From: Apostichopus japonicus | Lineage: Eukaryota > Echinodermata > Holothuroidea > Aspidochirotida > Stichopodidae | NCBI RefSeq assembly: GCF_037975245.1 | Contig: NC_092581.1 | Span: 816,501-880,500, forward strand | Length of the DNA stretch: 64,000 bases | Direction: 5' to 3' | Shown: piece after piece, positions 20,877 through 32,850 of the stretch | Layout: the number at the start of each line of letters is the position of its first letter | How positions within the stretch are numbered: position 1 is the first letter of the stretch | Program-made: the position numbers and the translations under genes | The notes under the pieces: generated by a model | Database searches by the model: none | The model's input: only the letters and a program-made list of their open reading frames with translations | Told to the model about the DNA's origin: nothing

Positions 20877-22695
20877 CCTAGGTTCTCAACCTTTTTCTAT
20901 CCAGGGACCCCTTGAGATAAACTGAAATGTTTGGAGGACCCCCGGACAGGCCTGGGGAGGGGTATAAGGGGAGGGGGTGTCGCCCTCCCCTTTTGAATTT
21001 TTTTCAATATTTGAGGGTTAGATGCGAAATGGTGCATTATTTTGTGACTTTTGAAGTAAATTTATGTTCAAGAATTTATGTTTAGAAATGCATTTTTTCT
21101 GGGCCTGGAATGCAGTTTTCTTAGACCTGCAAGTATTGCTATAGGCATAGGCCTACTTGGAAATTCTTACTTTCAAATTACATATTTCCCAATTAAATTT
21201 TAATTTGGAAGCGATGAGTTGTCAGATACAAACTGGTTGATTCTGCATGAGGTCAGGAGAATTATGGGTTTACTTTGTCAGAGATAGCTGCAAATGGCAC
21301 CGTTTTTTTTGGGTCAAATCCAAGTTAGTTATTACTTTTCCTCCACCAAATTTCAACTCAGTCATCAATTATGTACCACCAGTCTTTTTTTACCATACTA
21401 GTCTTCCCCCTGGAACCAACCCGCCCATATAGTCCTGCGGGACTAGGTGGGCATAGGCAAAAATCTAATTTGATCTGTGCTACTGCCTTTCATCTTTGTT
21501 ACATCGAAATGAAAAATTGTAAGTGTATAGTCTTGGAAATTACCAAAGTGGGCTAATATTGAACTCCAGTCCTCGTTCAGTGCATTGCTCAATAGCTTCC
21601 TTGTGATTCTGTAATCAAAGTCTTTATTCTTGAGACTTAAAAACGCATAATGAATATAACAAACGGAACTCTAAGAAAACATTGGAAAAAATAATATAGC
21701 CAACTGAATGAAAGAAACCTAGCTCTTGGATTCCAGTCCTATTCTGCTCAAGAGTCAGTGGCTCCCTTGAGCCTGTACATCAGAGACCATGCAGTTTTTG
21801 TACGTTTGGCTTCACCTTTGTTACGGCCATCCGTAAGTCATTATGAATTGTGAGTTTGCTCCGGAACTTAGTTTTCATGTGCACAACGGCACTGAAAGTA
21901 GATTCTGCCAAGTATGTAGTTGCGAAAGGGATTATTGCTTTCTCCAAAGCGATCTTCGTTAAATTTGGCGCTATCAATGCTCCTTCAGCAATCCAGAATT
22001 TAGCATAGCCATGCCTTTCAAAATATCTTTTTTTGCTGATCGAGAATTGAATTTCGATGAGTTCCTCCGCATCAGGAACATCTTCAAGTTTGGCACTAAA
22101 CGGGTCGAGCACAAAACTATATTCATCTGCATCGGCAATATCTTCAAATCGTTCCAACATCTCAATTCGAAGAGCATTCAAGTGTGTCATTATAACAGTC
22201 TTCATTTCTGGTGTTAGTGATCTGTCTATGAAAAGTTCCAACAACTCCTGGAACATACTGTAGTCATCCCTTTGTATCTTGTCACTCCAGAGTGAGAGTT
22301 TCCGGGTAAAAGCTTCTCTGAGCATTTCAAGAACGCTGACCCGCAGTTCGAATAACCGCGCAAGCGTTCTTCCCCTTGAGAGCCACCTCACTTCTGTACA
22401 GTGAGAAACTATATTACTTGTTTTCATCGGGAACTCACGATTCAACATTTATCGACTTCTGACAATACGGTCTGATCATCAGGGTCCGACGTATTGACCG
22501 CTAGCCTAGCCTAGATTTCTAGAGGCATACATTATCATACTTCTTCCTTCGACTATATCTCTCATTCCATTTTTCATGAACCTCTTCGGCTTTCGCGGAC
22601 CCTTATTTTTTCGCGGACCCCTTTGCCCTCACAGACCCCCAAATAAGTTTCACGGACCCCCTAGGGGTCCGCGGACCCCAGGTTGAGTAACCTGG
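20877..22695 (-). mobile_element. hAT transposon, internally deleted
   Basis: The ends are inverted: cctaggttctcaacct on the left and, in reverse complement, ccaggttactcaacct on the right. CCTTAGAC at 20869-20876 and CCTTCGAC at 22696-22703 form an 8-bp target duplication with one mismatch inside a minisatellite unit. Subterminal ggacccc/ggggtcc motifs are typical of this hAT group. Only the C-terminal part of the transposase is left. Confidence 0.85.
21780..22448 (-). pseudogene. hAT transposase C-terminal remnant (ZBED5-like)
   Basis: A 222-codon open frame contains CTEVRWLSRGRTLARLFELR and, near the end, the hAT dimerisation region (FATTYLAESTFSAVVHMKTK, then NDLRMAV). The N-terminal BED finger and the first catalytic acidic residues are absent, so it is a fragment. 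The missing half matches the short length of the surrounding element. Confidence 0.85.
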
Positions 22696-24002
22696 CCTTC
22701 GACTGTTGGAACCAGTTGGTATTTGGTGTGTTCTTGTTTTTGTGCTAAATGTACGAGACACGGTGCTTTAGACTGTTGGAACCAGTCGGTATTTGGTGTG
22801 TTCTTGTTTTAGTGCTAATTGTACGAGACACGGTGCTTTAGCCTGTTGGAACCAGTCGGTATTTGGTGTGGTCTGTTTTTGTGCTTAATGTACGAGACAC
22901 GGTGCTTTAGCCTGTTGGAACCAGTCGGTATTTGGTGTGTTCTTGTTTTTGTGCTAAATGTACAAGACACGGTGCCTTAGACTGTTGGAACCAGTCGGTA
23001 TTTGATGTGTTTTTTTTTTGTGCTAAATGTACGAGACACGGTGCCTTAGACTGTTGGAACCAGTCGGTATTTGGTGTGTTCTTGTTTTTGTGCTAAATAT
23101 ACGAGACATGGTGCCTTAGACTGTTGGAACCAGTCGGTATTTGATGTGTTTTTTTTTTGTGCTAAACTACTATTCTTACAGAAAGGCTGAACAAGTTCCA
23201 TGATATAGTTTGAACAGAGTTACACATTCCACTCATTCTAAGCAACCATGACAACATCAAAATGAAGCTAATTGGTGTCTTAGTTTAGTGACATGAGATG
23301 CTAATTAATGTAGTCTGTTTTTGTGCTAAATTATTGAGACATGGTGCCTTAGTTTATTGGTATTAGTTTTTAATTAGTGTTGTCTGTTTTGTGCCAAATG
23401 TAGGAGACATTGTGCCTTAGCCTGTTTGAACCAGTCGGTATTTGGTGTTGCCTGGTTTTGTGCTAAATGTATAAGACCTCAGCCTTAGCCTATTGGAACC
23501 AGTCGATAATTGGAACCAGTCGGTATTTGGTGTGGTGTGTTTGTATTAAATTGATAAGTTCTGCCTTAGTTTATTGATATGAGTTGCTAATTAGTGTGGT
23601 CTGTTTTGTGCTAAATTAATGAGACCCGTTGCCTTAGTTTATTGGAATGAATTTGTAAAAACGTATTTTGGTTGTGTTAAATTGATGATTGTTGCCTTAG
23701 TTTGTTGGAAAGAGTTGCCAATTAGTGTGGTCTGGGTTGTGGAAAATTAATAAGACATTGTACAGTACCTAGTTTGATGGAACGAGTTGGTATTTAGTGA
23801 GGTCTTTCTTGAGAGTTCTTCAAGCCAGTGTCCAATAACTTTGATCTGGCCATATAATTCCATTTCTTTCACAAATTGCCCCTCTAAAAGAGTTTGTCTC
23901 ACGGCTGACAGTTTGGTTGTTAAAAGGGTTTGACTTTTTTACTTTTGTTGTTACTTTGAAGAAAAGTGACTAATTTGTTTTGTATTCCTCTCCTTTCATC
24001 AG

Positions 24003-24179
24003 AGATCTGTGGCCTATGTTGCTCAACAAGCTTGGATCCAAAATGATACTGTGAGAGGAAACGTTCTGTTTAAGAAAGATCTCAACTCTGCCAAATACGA
24101 GAAGATCCTTCAAGCCTGTCCTCTACAGATAGATGTGGAAGTGTTATCTGGAGGTGATTTAATAGAAATTGGAGAAAAA
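24003..24179 (+). pseudogene. ABCC (MRP-type) transporter exon, copy B, donor mutated
   Basis: After a good acceptor (ttcatcag) the frame reads RSVAYVAQQAWIQNDTVRGN and ends GGDLIEIGEK, which is the stretch between the Walker A loop and the signature motif of the first nucleotide-binding domain of MRP/ABCC exporters (Q-loop QQAWIQN). The position that is GT in copy A (20193) is TT here (24180-24181), so the donor is lost and the frame stops 16 codons later. No neighbouring ABCC exon was found. It is best read as a decayed duplicate of a real exon. Confidence 0.8.
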
Positions 24180-24999
24180 TTAAGTTTCAAGGGAAACATC
24201 ATTGTGAGCCAGAATCATTAACATCAGTCTTGTCCTCTCAACAGTTGATTGTTGTCAAGATCAGTGCTAAATGTAGGAGACACAATGCCTTAGCCTGTTG
24301 GAACCAGTCGGTATTTGGTGTTGTCTGTTTTTGTGCTAAACCTACGAGACACGGTGCCTTAGCCTGTTGGAACCAGTAGGTATTTGGTGTGGTCTGTTTC
24401 GTGATAAATTAAAGAGACATTGTGCCTTAGATTGGTGGAATGAGTAGCTAATTAGTGGGTCTGTTTGTGCTTAATTGAAGAGGAGTGCTGTGATAATTTG
24501 TTGGTAATTAGTGTGGTGTGTTTGTATTAAATTTATAAGTTTTGCCTTAGTTTATTGATATGAGTTGCTAACTACTGTGGTCTGTTTTGTGCTAAATTAA
24601 TGAGACCCGGTGCCTTAGTTTATTGGAATGAATTTGTAAAAACGTATTTTGGTTGTGTTAAATTGATGATTGTTGCCTTAGTTTGTTGGAAAGAGTTGCC
24701 AATTAGTGTGGTCTGGGTTGTGGTAAATTAAAAAGACAGTTGATTGTTGTCAAGATCAGAAAACTCAAAGATGAGCTGATTTGATGGAAAAATACCAGCT
24801 AAGCTGGAAAGCTGCAATATATTACAGTCAAGGTTAGACAAAAGAAAGAAAGGTTCCTAAAAATGTAATATATAGTTACTTATGTTTCCACCAGTAAAGT
24901 TTCAATCACAGCCTAAACTTTGTTGGAATTAGTTGCTAATTAGTGTTTAATGTTTTGTGCTAAATGTACGAGATTTACTTGGAAGAAAAACGGCTCATT

Positions 25000-25070
25000 T
25001 CTTTTGCATTCCTCTCCGTTCCTTAGGGTTCTATGGACTATATTGGTCAACAGTAAGCTTTTTGACATAG
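25000..25070 (+). pseudogene. ABCC exon relic, copy C (5' edge)
   Basis: The intron end (gcattcctctcc...ttag) and the first codons (GSMDYIGQQ then a stop) match the beginning of copy B (cctctcctttcatcag, RSVAYVAQQ). The match fades after about 30 bp. Confidence 0.6.
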
Positions 25071-25379
25071 CGACCCCCATCATCCTTCACTCTATGACTT
25101 ACCCACCATTTACAGAATGTACACGTCCTTGGATACCAACATAACGCTACCGAGTACACTTTTGATTCATAGTGTGTCTCTTCAAAAGGAGTTCCTATTC
25201 TTTCCGTCCGCCGTCTTAGGCTGCAGACTAATTCTTTCTGGTAAGTGAAGTCTATGATCAATTTCATTGTATAGAAGCCATTTAAAACCCGTAGGGAGGG
25301 GCTGTTTTGCCAATATGACAACCACTTACCCACCTATAACCGCCCCCCCTAGTCGAAAACCTAAACTTCTCTGATTTTT

Positions 25380-26045
25380 GACATAGACATTAATGACTGG
25401 ATCCCTGTACAAAAATAGCAGAAAAAGACAACGTCCAAACTCCGTTGAAATAAACCCATCTCCTAACTCCAAACCAACCACCAAAAAGTCCGCTCAAACA
25501 ATCATTGTATCAGGAATCTTACCAGAACTATCAAATAACCCAGTAACCCTTGATAAACTAATCAATGAAGAAAAACCAAATGCCATGTTCTCAAATATAA
25601 ACCTTCTTCGTAGTAACGACATCCTAATCACCCCCATGACCCTAAATCTGCAAATATCCTCCTGAAACCATGGTCTCAAAAGACTAAACTAGGCAACCCC
25701 AAACCAAGAATCCCCCAAAAAGTAAGACAAAGAAACTTCTCTGTAGTAGCCTGTGGCATAAACCCTGAAATTCAAATCAAAGATATTGAACAAGAACTCA
25801 AAGACCAAGGATACACCCCAATACAACTAAAAGACTCATTAGTCACGCCACAAACAATCCAACTTGGAAAGTAAAAATAGCGTTTGAAGAACAAGAACCT
25901 CAACAATCCCTAATCAAACAAGAATACCAAGAACCCCCCAAATCACTCAATGTTTCAAATGTCAACTTTTTGGACACACCCACCATACTTGAAAAAATCA
26001 AACCAGATGTCTCAGATGTGGCGAAAACCACAGAGTTTTTTCACC
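25380..26045 (+). pseudogene. Jockey/I-like LINE, ORF1 (gag-like) remnant
   Basis: Frame-broken ORF1 runs from the ATG at 25393. Zinc-knuckle parts are readable near 25945-26030 (CFKCQLFGHTHHT, with the last cysteine codon changed to TGA, then CLRCGENH). The plus strand is strongly A+C rich, as in the rest of the element. The element is interrupted near 26045 by a BEL/Pao fragment and resumes near 27452. Confidence 0.75.
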
Positions 26046-26078
26046 GAGATGACATTCAATGAAGCTGAACAGGTGGTT

Positions 26079-26912
26079 GTAGGTGGTTACAACAAGACCA
26101 CGGTGAAAACTAGAAAGTAAAGATATCAAAACATCAATATACAAACATTGGTGAAATAAACATATGAATTGAACAAATCAATAATAACATAATAATGCAT
26201 TATATTTCTCCTTATATAAATAATGCACAAAAGGAAGAAGTACAACAAATAACATTTGGTAACATGAAACAAGACATAGAGAAAGATTGGCAACAATTAC
26301 AATCTTGATAATTAACTTACAATCGTTACCGGGCAAAACCAACAGCACACCAAACTGCGGTGTACAGGTGTACATGGTGTACATGGATTAACTGCGGCTT
26401 TCTGGGGTTAACGGCGGCTTTCTGGAGAATGTACAGAATACCAACAAAAAATAACTTCTGGCGAGATATTCTACTCCAGATTCTCTTACAAATAAGCAAA
26501 CAACAAATACACAAAAAAGAGGCAATCAGAATAACAGGCACAAGCATACAGCAAAATCACATTAAAGGCAAATATCTATAATGGGATATTAAAAGAGATA
26601 TACAATTACAATATCAAGCCCCTTAATACTTATATAAAACATTGAGAATACTTACATACTAAGGAACAGTGCTACAGGAACACATGCGACGCCTCTCTGA
26701 ACCAGGAGAGGAATGAGCATGTGCACCTCACAAAATACGCAACTATACATCGATTACGTAATTGTACATCGATTACATAAGTATGCAAATCGAGGAGGTG
26801 GATATGAAAGGCAACCAGTAAATGGGCAGTATTGACCTCTGCCCGACCTCGACCAAGCGGAAATTTCCCTTTGGTCACGCTAAGCAAATAGCACACATCG
26901 GCAACGATGACA
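26079..26912 (-). repeat. Probable 3' LTR of the BEL/Pao fragment
   Basis: It follows the polypurine tract and starts TGTCATC. Only one LTR is present, so the far end cannot be fixed by comparison; the limit near 26079 is a guess from a TG on the plus strand. Confidence 0.45.
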
Positions 26913-27142
26913 CTCCCCCCACTGGAATACGTCATATTCAAGTATAACAATGCCTACAATACCTAAACCACCCCATCGATGTACATTAAATTCCATAACA
27001 GCTTTAGCAATCAAAATTGTGACGTAAAGCTTCTAAACCAAGTAATTAACTATAAAGTCTCACACACCTGACAGCTCAATAACGAAGATAAAACACATCA
27101 ACTATATTTACATGGAAATTCAACAATAATGCTTGCAAACAC

Positions 27143-27416
27143 TTAAGAAGATGAGAATGCCGATTCATGTAAAACAATCTTAGTAATAGGACGAACCAGC
27201 TTGGTAGTCCTAGTCTTAACTCTAACTAACCCATCTCTACTACAGGTAACACTAACAACCAACGGCCAGAGGTTACGGGGAGTCATTTCATCTAAGATTA
27301 AAACCAAGTCACCGACTGCCAGATTATCCGTGACCCCCGTCCACTTAGACCTCTTTTGCAATTCAGGTAGATATAATTTTAACCACTTTTGCCAGAATTG
27401 GTTAGCTAGGTGCTAG
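27143..27416 (-). pseudogene. BEL/Pao integrase C-terminal domain (DUF5641-like)
   Basis: The minus strand reads LANQFWQKWLKLYLPELQ, then RSKWTGVTDNLAVGDLVLIL, DEMTPRNLWPL and KLVRPITKIVL. This is the characteristic tail of Pao/BEL Pol. The upstream Pol domains are missing. Confidence 0.85.
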
Positions 27417-27451
27417 ACATGCCTCCAGCGGCGACGAAAACGGTCAACAGA

Positions 27452-30400
27452 GTTAGAGACTTTCCCGAACAAAAAGAAAACACAAAATGTGCCAATTGCT
27501 CAGGGACTCATGCCGCCCTTTACAAAGGATGCCCAAAATTTAAAGAAGCTAAAACTGAAGCTAATAAAAAACAACAAGAACAAAGAACCTTTGCGAATGT
27601 AACCAAATCTACTCATAAAATTGAAATAACAAATAAAATCGCCACTGAACAAAAACTTAATATCGCAACCTTTGTAATTGAATTAGTACAATACACCTTC
27701 CAAAAAGCCGACATTAATATTAAATCCGACGACCTTGCCAGTTACGCCACCGTGTTAGCACTAAAACACCTAAACTTAAATATCCCAGAAACTAATTATG
27801 GAACGTCTCCACCAACCTTCAATATTTAGCCCTCCTCAATCACCTTCATGACAAACACACTCCCTCCTTCGGTCAAGTTCCTCCACCTAAACATCAACAG
27901 TATCCTTTCAAAATTAAGCCTCCTACTTAGTATATTCATCAACCACTCCCCGGATATCATTTCGTTAAACGAAACTAAACTAAATACAAATTCCCACCTT
28001 AGCATCCCTGGTTACCAAACTTTCAGACACAATATCTCTCGCTCTTTGGGAGGAGTACTTATTGCTGAAAAAAACAACCTCAAAGCCACCCTCCCCAAAC
28101 CCAACCCAAACAAACAATCAAACAATTGAAATTATACTCGAAAGTGACAATAAACCTCTCCACATTATTAGCTATTATAGTCCCCAAATGAGACCATATC
28201 CACAATAAAAAAAAGTTCTAATAAAAATACAATAGTACTAGGAGATCTAAATGCCCACCACATCATTTTTGGTAGCACCAATATATCTGAAAAAGGCATA
28301 TCCCTCTTAGAAATATGTGATAAACACAACTTAACAATAATTAACCAAAATACCAAAACTAGGATAAACCTAATAAACAATAATACTGAACTACTTGACT
28401 ACGCCATAACCTCAAACCACCTTGCAACTAAAACTCATTGGATTCAAATCCTAGAAGATGACCTAATCAGTGACCAATTTCCACTCCTTTTTGAGCTAGA
28501 CATAAACCTCAGTCGCATCCAAAATAACTAATTAACATATAATTACAATAAAACAGACTGGACATCATTTAAAAGGAACTCGTAACAAATTACACTATCC
28601 CCAATTACCACAACAACAAGCTAAATTACATGGGCATATATTGTGACAGCATTGCCCAACATATCTTCAATACCTTCAAAAAACACCGCCCCTTAAAAAC
28701 AACACAGAAATCGAAAACTAAATAGGAATATTCTTACACTAATTAACTCAGACGTCGCCTACATACAACCTATATGATCTCCCCAGATCCAACTCTAAAA
28801 ACCCAAATTAACCAACTTAAAAAACAAATAAATAGACAAATATCGGCGGTCGACCAAAACCGAGTCCAAAACAAATGCGATTCAATCATTAATGACAAAA
28901 ACCCAAAACACTTTTGGAAAAATTTAAAAAATATCATAAACACATTACAACCCCAAACACAGGTAATACAGACCAATGCCTTAGAGATAAAGTAGGTAAC
29001 CTCATCACAAACTCAAGACCAAATAAAGCTTATTGAATCGTACTTGAAAACTATATTCAATATCTTAGATGGCCTCATACGATAACAGATTCCAACACGA
29101 AATAGACAGAACACATATCTGTAGTGCAACAAGCTTTATCCCCGACTTCTAAGGATGTCTCAACAAAAACATCCCTCTACTCAAAGAAATAGATATAAAC
29201 GATTGGTAAAGTGCCACTAAATATGCAAAATGCCTCCTCCCCTGGTCTTGACAACATAAATGACCTAATGCTAAAAGATTCCCCTCCGTCAGCCTCCGAT
29301 ATTCATTAACTCTCATATTTTCCCATTATTTAACAAACTCCTTAGACTTGGTTGGAAATCCACCAAAATGATTTAATACCGAAACTAAGTAAAGACACAC
29401 CAAAATTCAAAACTATCGACCAATTAGTCTCCTACCAGCCTTAGGTAAGATTTTCGAAAGAATTATAGATAGCCGCACCAGAACCCACCTAGAGTAAAAT
29501 AATCACTTTGCCTGTATCAATCAGGCTAATTCCGCGCACACAAGCCTACAATAAACCAAACTTTCCGCATTTCCGAAGAAATTCGCATCGGCTTCATAAA
29601 AAAATGATACCACTGCCCTCTCCTTGATACCGAAAAGGCGTTCGACAAAACTTGGCACAACGTCATAAGAATTTAACTACTTAACTTTAATCTACCCTCC
29701 AATTACACCAGATTTCTTTCCTCTTTCCTTAGTGAGCCCAATGCAAAAATATGCTACAAAAACCAATACTCAAAACATATTCCACTTCGTGCAGGTACTC
29801 CACAGGGCGCTGTTCTCAGCCCCCTCCCCTACACCCTATTTGTTAATGATTTGAACATCCCCCCTCTATATAAATGCAACTATATAGTCAGTACACTGAC
29901 GACATAGCCATTTGGAGCACCAGTAAAAATATTTATATGTATGTATGTATGTATGTATGCGTGTATGTATGCGTGTATGTATGTATGTATATGTGATCTT
30001 CCCGCAAGCAGGAACTCGCGAAAGAAGCCATGGAGGCTTGTAGACTCGCAAGCTGACCGAAGCCAATCTCCCGGCACACATTCATTTAACGTCCATGTCG
30101 GGAAGTTGTTATTGAACAACACCCTTGCCAGACGACACACATTGCTGTTGGCAGGGAATCGAACCGGGGATCTCATGACTGGGAGACGCCGGCGTTAACC
30201 ACTAGGCTATACACTCCGCCATATGACGGAACTAAATATTAAAAAAGCAATTACACATCTCGGAAATTGGTGCTCTTTGTGGAGAGCAAAAATATATCCC
30301 TCAAAATCTAACCTAGCCAATTTCTCCATAATAAACTCAAAATACCATAACCATATTTCCAAAATTAATCTTTTCACCACCTCAATCACTGCTACTCCTA

Positions 30401-31360
30401 ATGCAACCTTCCTCGGTACCACTTTCGATAGCAAATTATCGTTGAATCTACATTGTAACAGAACTGAAGGACGCTGCTGGGTCCAACTTAAATCCATTCA
30501 AATCCTCTCACACAAATATAACTTCCCTCCGAAAACAATTATCCAAATCTATAAATCCAAATAAAATGATTCTCAGTTACGGGAGCATCACCCTGCTTAC
30601 CATCTCTAATCCCAATAAACAAATTTTAAACATAATCCACACCACAGCTTATCGACTCGCACTCAAAATCCCTACCTATATTGCTACTTTGTACGTTCTC
30701 CGTGCAGGAAACACAAAATCTACTTTCACCCGACTTGAAGAACTCAACACTAAGTTATACAAAAACAACCTCTAGAACAATCCTTTGATTGAAGACCTCC
30801 CCCTGAAATACAAAGTCGCAACTACTCACTACCCAAAATCAAACCCTTTCTGTATTCACAATTGTTACTACTTAAAGTCTCATTCCATTAAAAAAATCCT
30901 TCCTAAATCGGTCTAGGCCCCTTATATATACAGAACAAAACAAACAACTCCAACAATGACCGATTGATTAAAACATAAAGTAGCAACCACTCCCTTACCA
31001 AACAGTAGAAACCGCAACCACTCCCTACCCAAACAATAGAAACCACTCTGTCTCCATAAACCTCAGTACTTAGAAATTCCTCTCCTTTAGAAATCCCTCC
31101 CTAATTGGCTCTTTGACTCCGACCTTGGGTATAATTATGGCTATCCTGTCCAATGTAAATATATAAGACTTCATTTACCAGCAATTCCCTGACTGAACAT
31201 AGACAACTTTTCCAAGAAAACAAAGAAAAAAAATTTCTATTCTATAAAAACAAACTTATTATTCCCCGTAGGACCTCTCGCCAGGTCGACCAGGGGTTAA
31301 ACTCCTTTTGATTCGATATCAACAACAACAAAGCTTTTACTCGAATTAAAAAAAATGTAA
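27452..31360 (+). pseudogene. Jockey/I-like LINE, end of ORF1 and decayed ORF2
   Basis: ORF1 resumes with TKCANCSGTHAALYKGCPKF (27485-27545). ORF2 starts at 27848 with an endonuclease part (VKFLHLNINSI, DIISLNETKL), continues with GDLNAHHIIFG (28240-28270), reverse-transcriptase blocks around 29390-29900 (LLPALGKIFERI, AGTPQGAVLSP) and the RT thumb region WCSLWRAKIYPSKSNLA (30265-30320). Many stops and frameshifts make it dead. A SINE interrupts it at 29935-30222. It fades near 31360 in an A-rich then T-rich tail. Confidence 0.85.
29935..30222 (-). mobile_element. tRNA-derived SINE nested in the LINE
   Basis: On the minus strand the head holds an A box (TAGCCTAGTGGTTAACGC) and a B box (GGTTCGATTCC) about 45 bp apart. 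A unique body of about 180 bp and a (CATA)n tail follow. LINE ORF2 sequence continues on both sides. It is a classic Pol III-driven SINE layout. Confidence 0.8.
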
Positions 31361-31565
31361 CTCATTTCATTTATTTCATTTCATTTATTTATTTTTGTTC
31401 TATCTTAACATAAGTATGACATATGACACAGAAGGAGATAAGAAACAAAACTTGTGAAAGGAAGTGTACTAAAAAACCCTATAGGGCTTGTCGGGTAGTG
31501 ACACTCCCTAGGAAACTTTATGTGGAAGACATCATTATTAGATTTTGGTTTCATTCAATCAATAG

Positions 31566-31648
31566 GTGGAGGTAGAGGAATTGGACACTCTTGCACAAGA
31601 TATCAAAGGCTTGAAGTACTCTGCTCAGGCGGCCTCCATTCTAGATAT
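31566..31648 (+). CDS. SRP68: SRP68, penultimate coding exon
   Basis: After an AG at 31564-31565 the exon reads VEVEELDTLAQDIKGLKYSA then QAASILD and ends before GT at 31649. It corresponds to the segment of SRP68 before the C-terminal SRP72-binding tail. The exon ends in phase 2 (GAT AT). It joins in frame with an acceptor at 32850 (AT+C, then KGMAQLG). Earlier SRP68 exons were not found in the window. Confidence 0.65.
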
Positions 31649-32850
31649 GTACTTATTATAATATAATAATAATAATCATAATCAATTTAGTGTGTTTGGA
31701 AAGAAACTTTTTGCTGCTTTGGATGAAGATTAAGGATTCTTGTTTTTCAAAAGGCAAAATGCAAGATGGACTATATATGAAAGGATGAATACCAAAAATT
31801 TAAGAAAAGAAATTGGGTGGGGGGAGGGGCGAATCATGCAGAGACCATCATGCTACTACCATGTTAATTTTGTGTAGGACCCTGGTTAATTTAAGAAGAA
31901 GAAATCCCTTTAGTACCCTTGAGTTTCTGAAAGGTTTCTTCTTTGGGATAACGGTGGAGAGACATATCGATGTTCTCTTTTGGGTCTGATCGTCAGGAAA
32001 ATGCAGATTAAACTGCCGTGTCCATTTGGTACCTGGGAATTGAGCCCTGCTACTGGAACAAATGTATTCCATCAGAGCATAGACAATGATTCAGAGAAAT
32101 ATGGCCTTTATATTAATGATCTGTTGTTTTCTTTCCCAAATTTTTCTCTTTGGTTAAACAATGAGTGAAAAGATTCATTCGGTTGGAAGCAGCACCACCC
32201 TTTTTCACCATTTTTTTTTGGAGGGGGGGGGGAGACCTATTAGCCCTTAGGGTCTGAAAATATTACAATAGGATTGTTGTGGTGGACAGGACAGACAACA
32301 GTTATTTTTGCTTGTAGCTGAATGTATGATGTCCAGGGATCACAAGGAAGTATCAAAAGCCTAATCAAAAATGCCGTTTTTTTATACTATCGAAATTTGT
32401 CAGAATAAAGAAATTGAAAGCCAAAATATAAAGAGTTGATCTGGCCTTGTAGACTGCGATTGAACCAGTCTCTGTCTTCTACAAATAATAGAAAGTGGGT
32501 ATCCATTTCTGTTTGTGACAGCAACAACAAAAAATGACTGCAAATTAACAAGTTTTTGTAAACTTTCTCTATTCAGGGATTCAAATCTCAAATTCCACTC
32601 CAATATACCCCCCTACTTATGAACTGTCAGGTAGCTCAAGCTGACAAACTTACTACAAAGATGAGAATAGGCCTTATGTGGTTCCTAATTGAATGACATT
32701 CTCACAGTTAATTGAACTGACTTCCCCCACCCCCCGACTACTCTCACCCATAGAAAATACCCTCCACCCAAATATACTTTTAAAGAAAAAGGCCATGGCT
32801 TACAAAGAACCTCTTTGCGTTAATTTTCAGATTCCAATGAACCTTCCATC

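Larger units (their letters stand above)
20277..24740 (+). repeat. 69-bp minisatellite, interrupted
   Basis: Many degenerate copies of a unit of about 69 bp, with the phrases gttggaaccagtcggtattt, ggtgtggtctg, gtgctaaatgtacgagacac and ggtgccttagcc. Copies are most regular at 22700-23165 and more diverged at 23280-23800 and 24260-24740. The array is interrupted by a dispersed repeat (20443-20745), a hAT element (20877-22695) and the ABCC exon relic (24003-24179). No long frame belongs to it. Confidence 0.9.
26079..27420 (-). mobile_element. BEL/Pao retrotransposon 3' fragment nested in the LINE
   Basis: On the minus strand the fragment begins with the integrase C-terminal domain and continues to a purine tract (ggggggag, near 26914-26920) followed by a probable LTR starting TGTCATCG at 26912. 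The LINE frame is readable on both sides (GENH before, CANCSGTH after), so this piece inserted into it. The outer boundaries are estimates. Confidence 0.7.
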
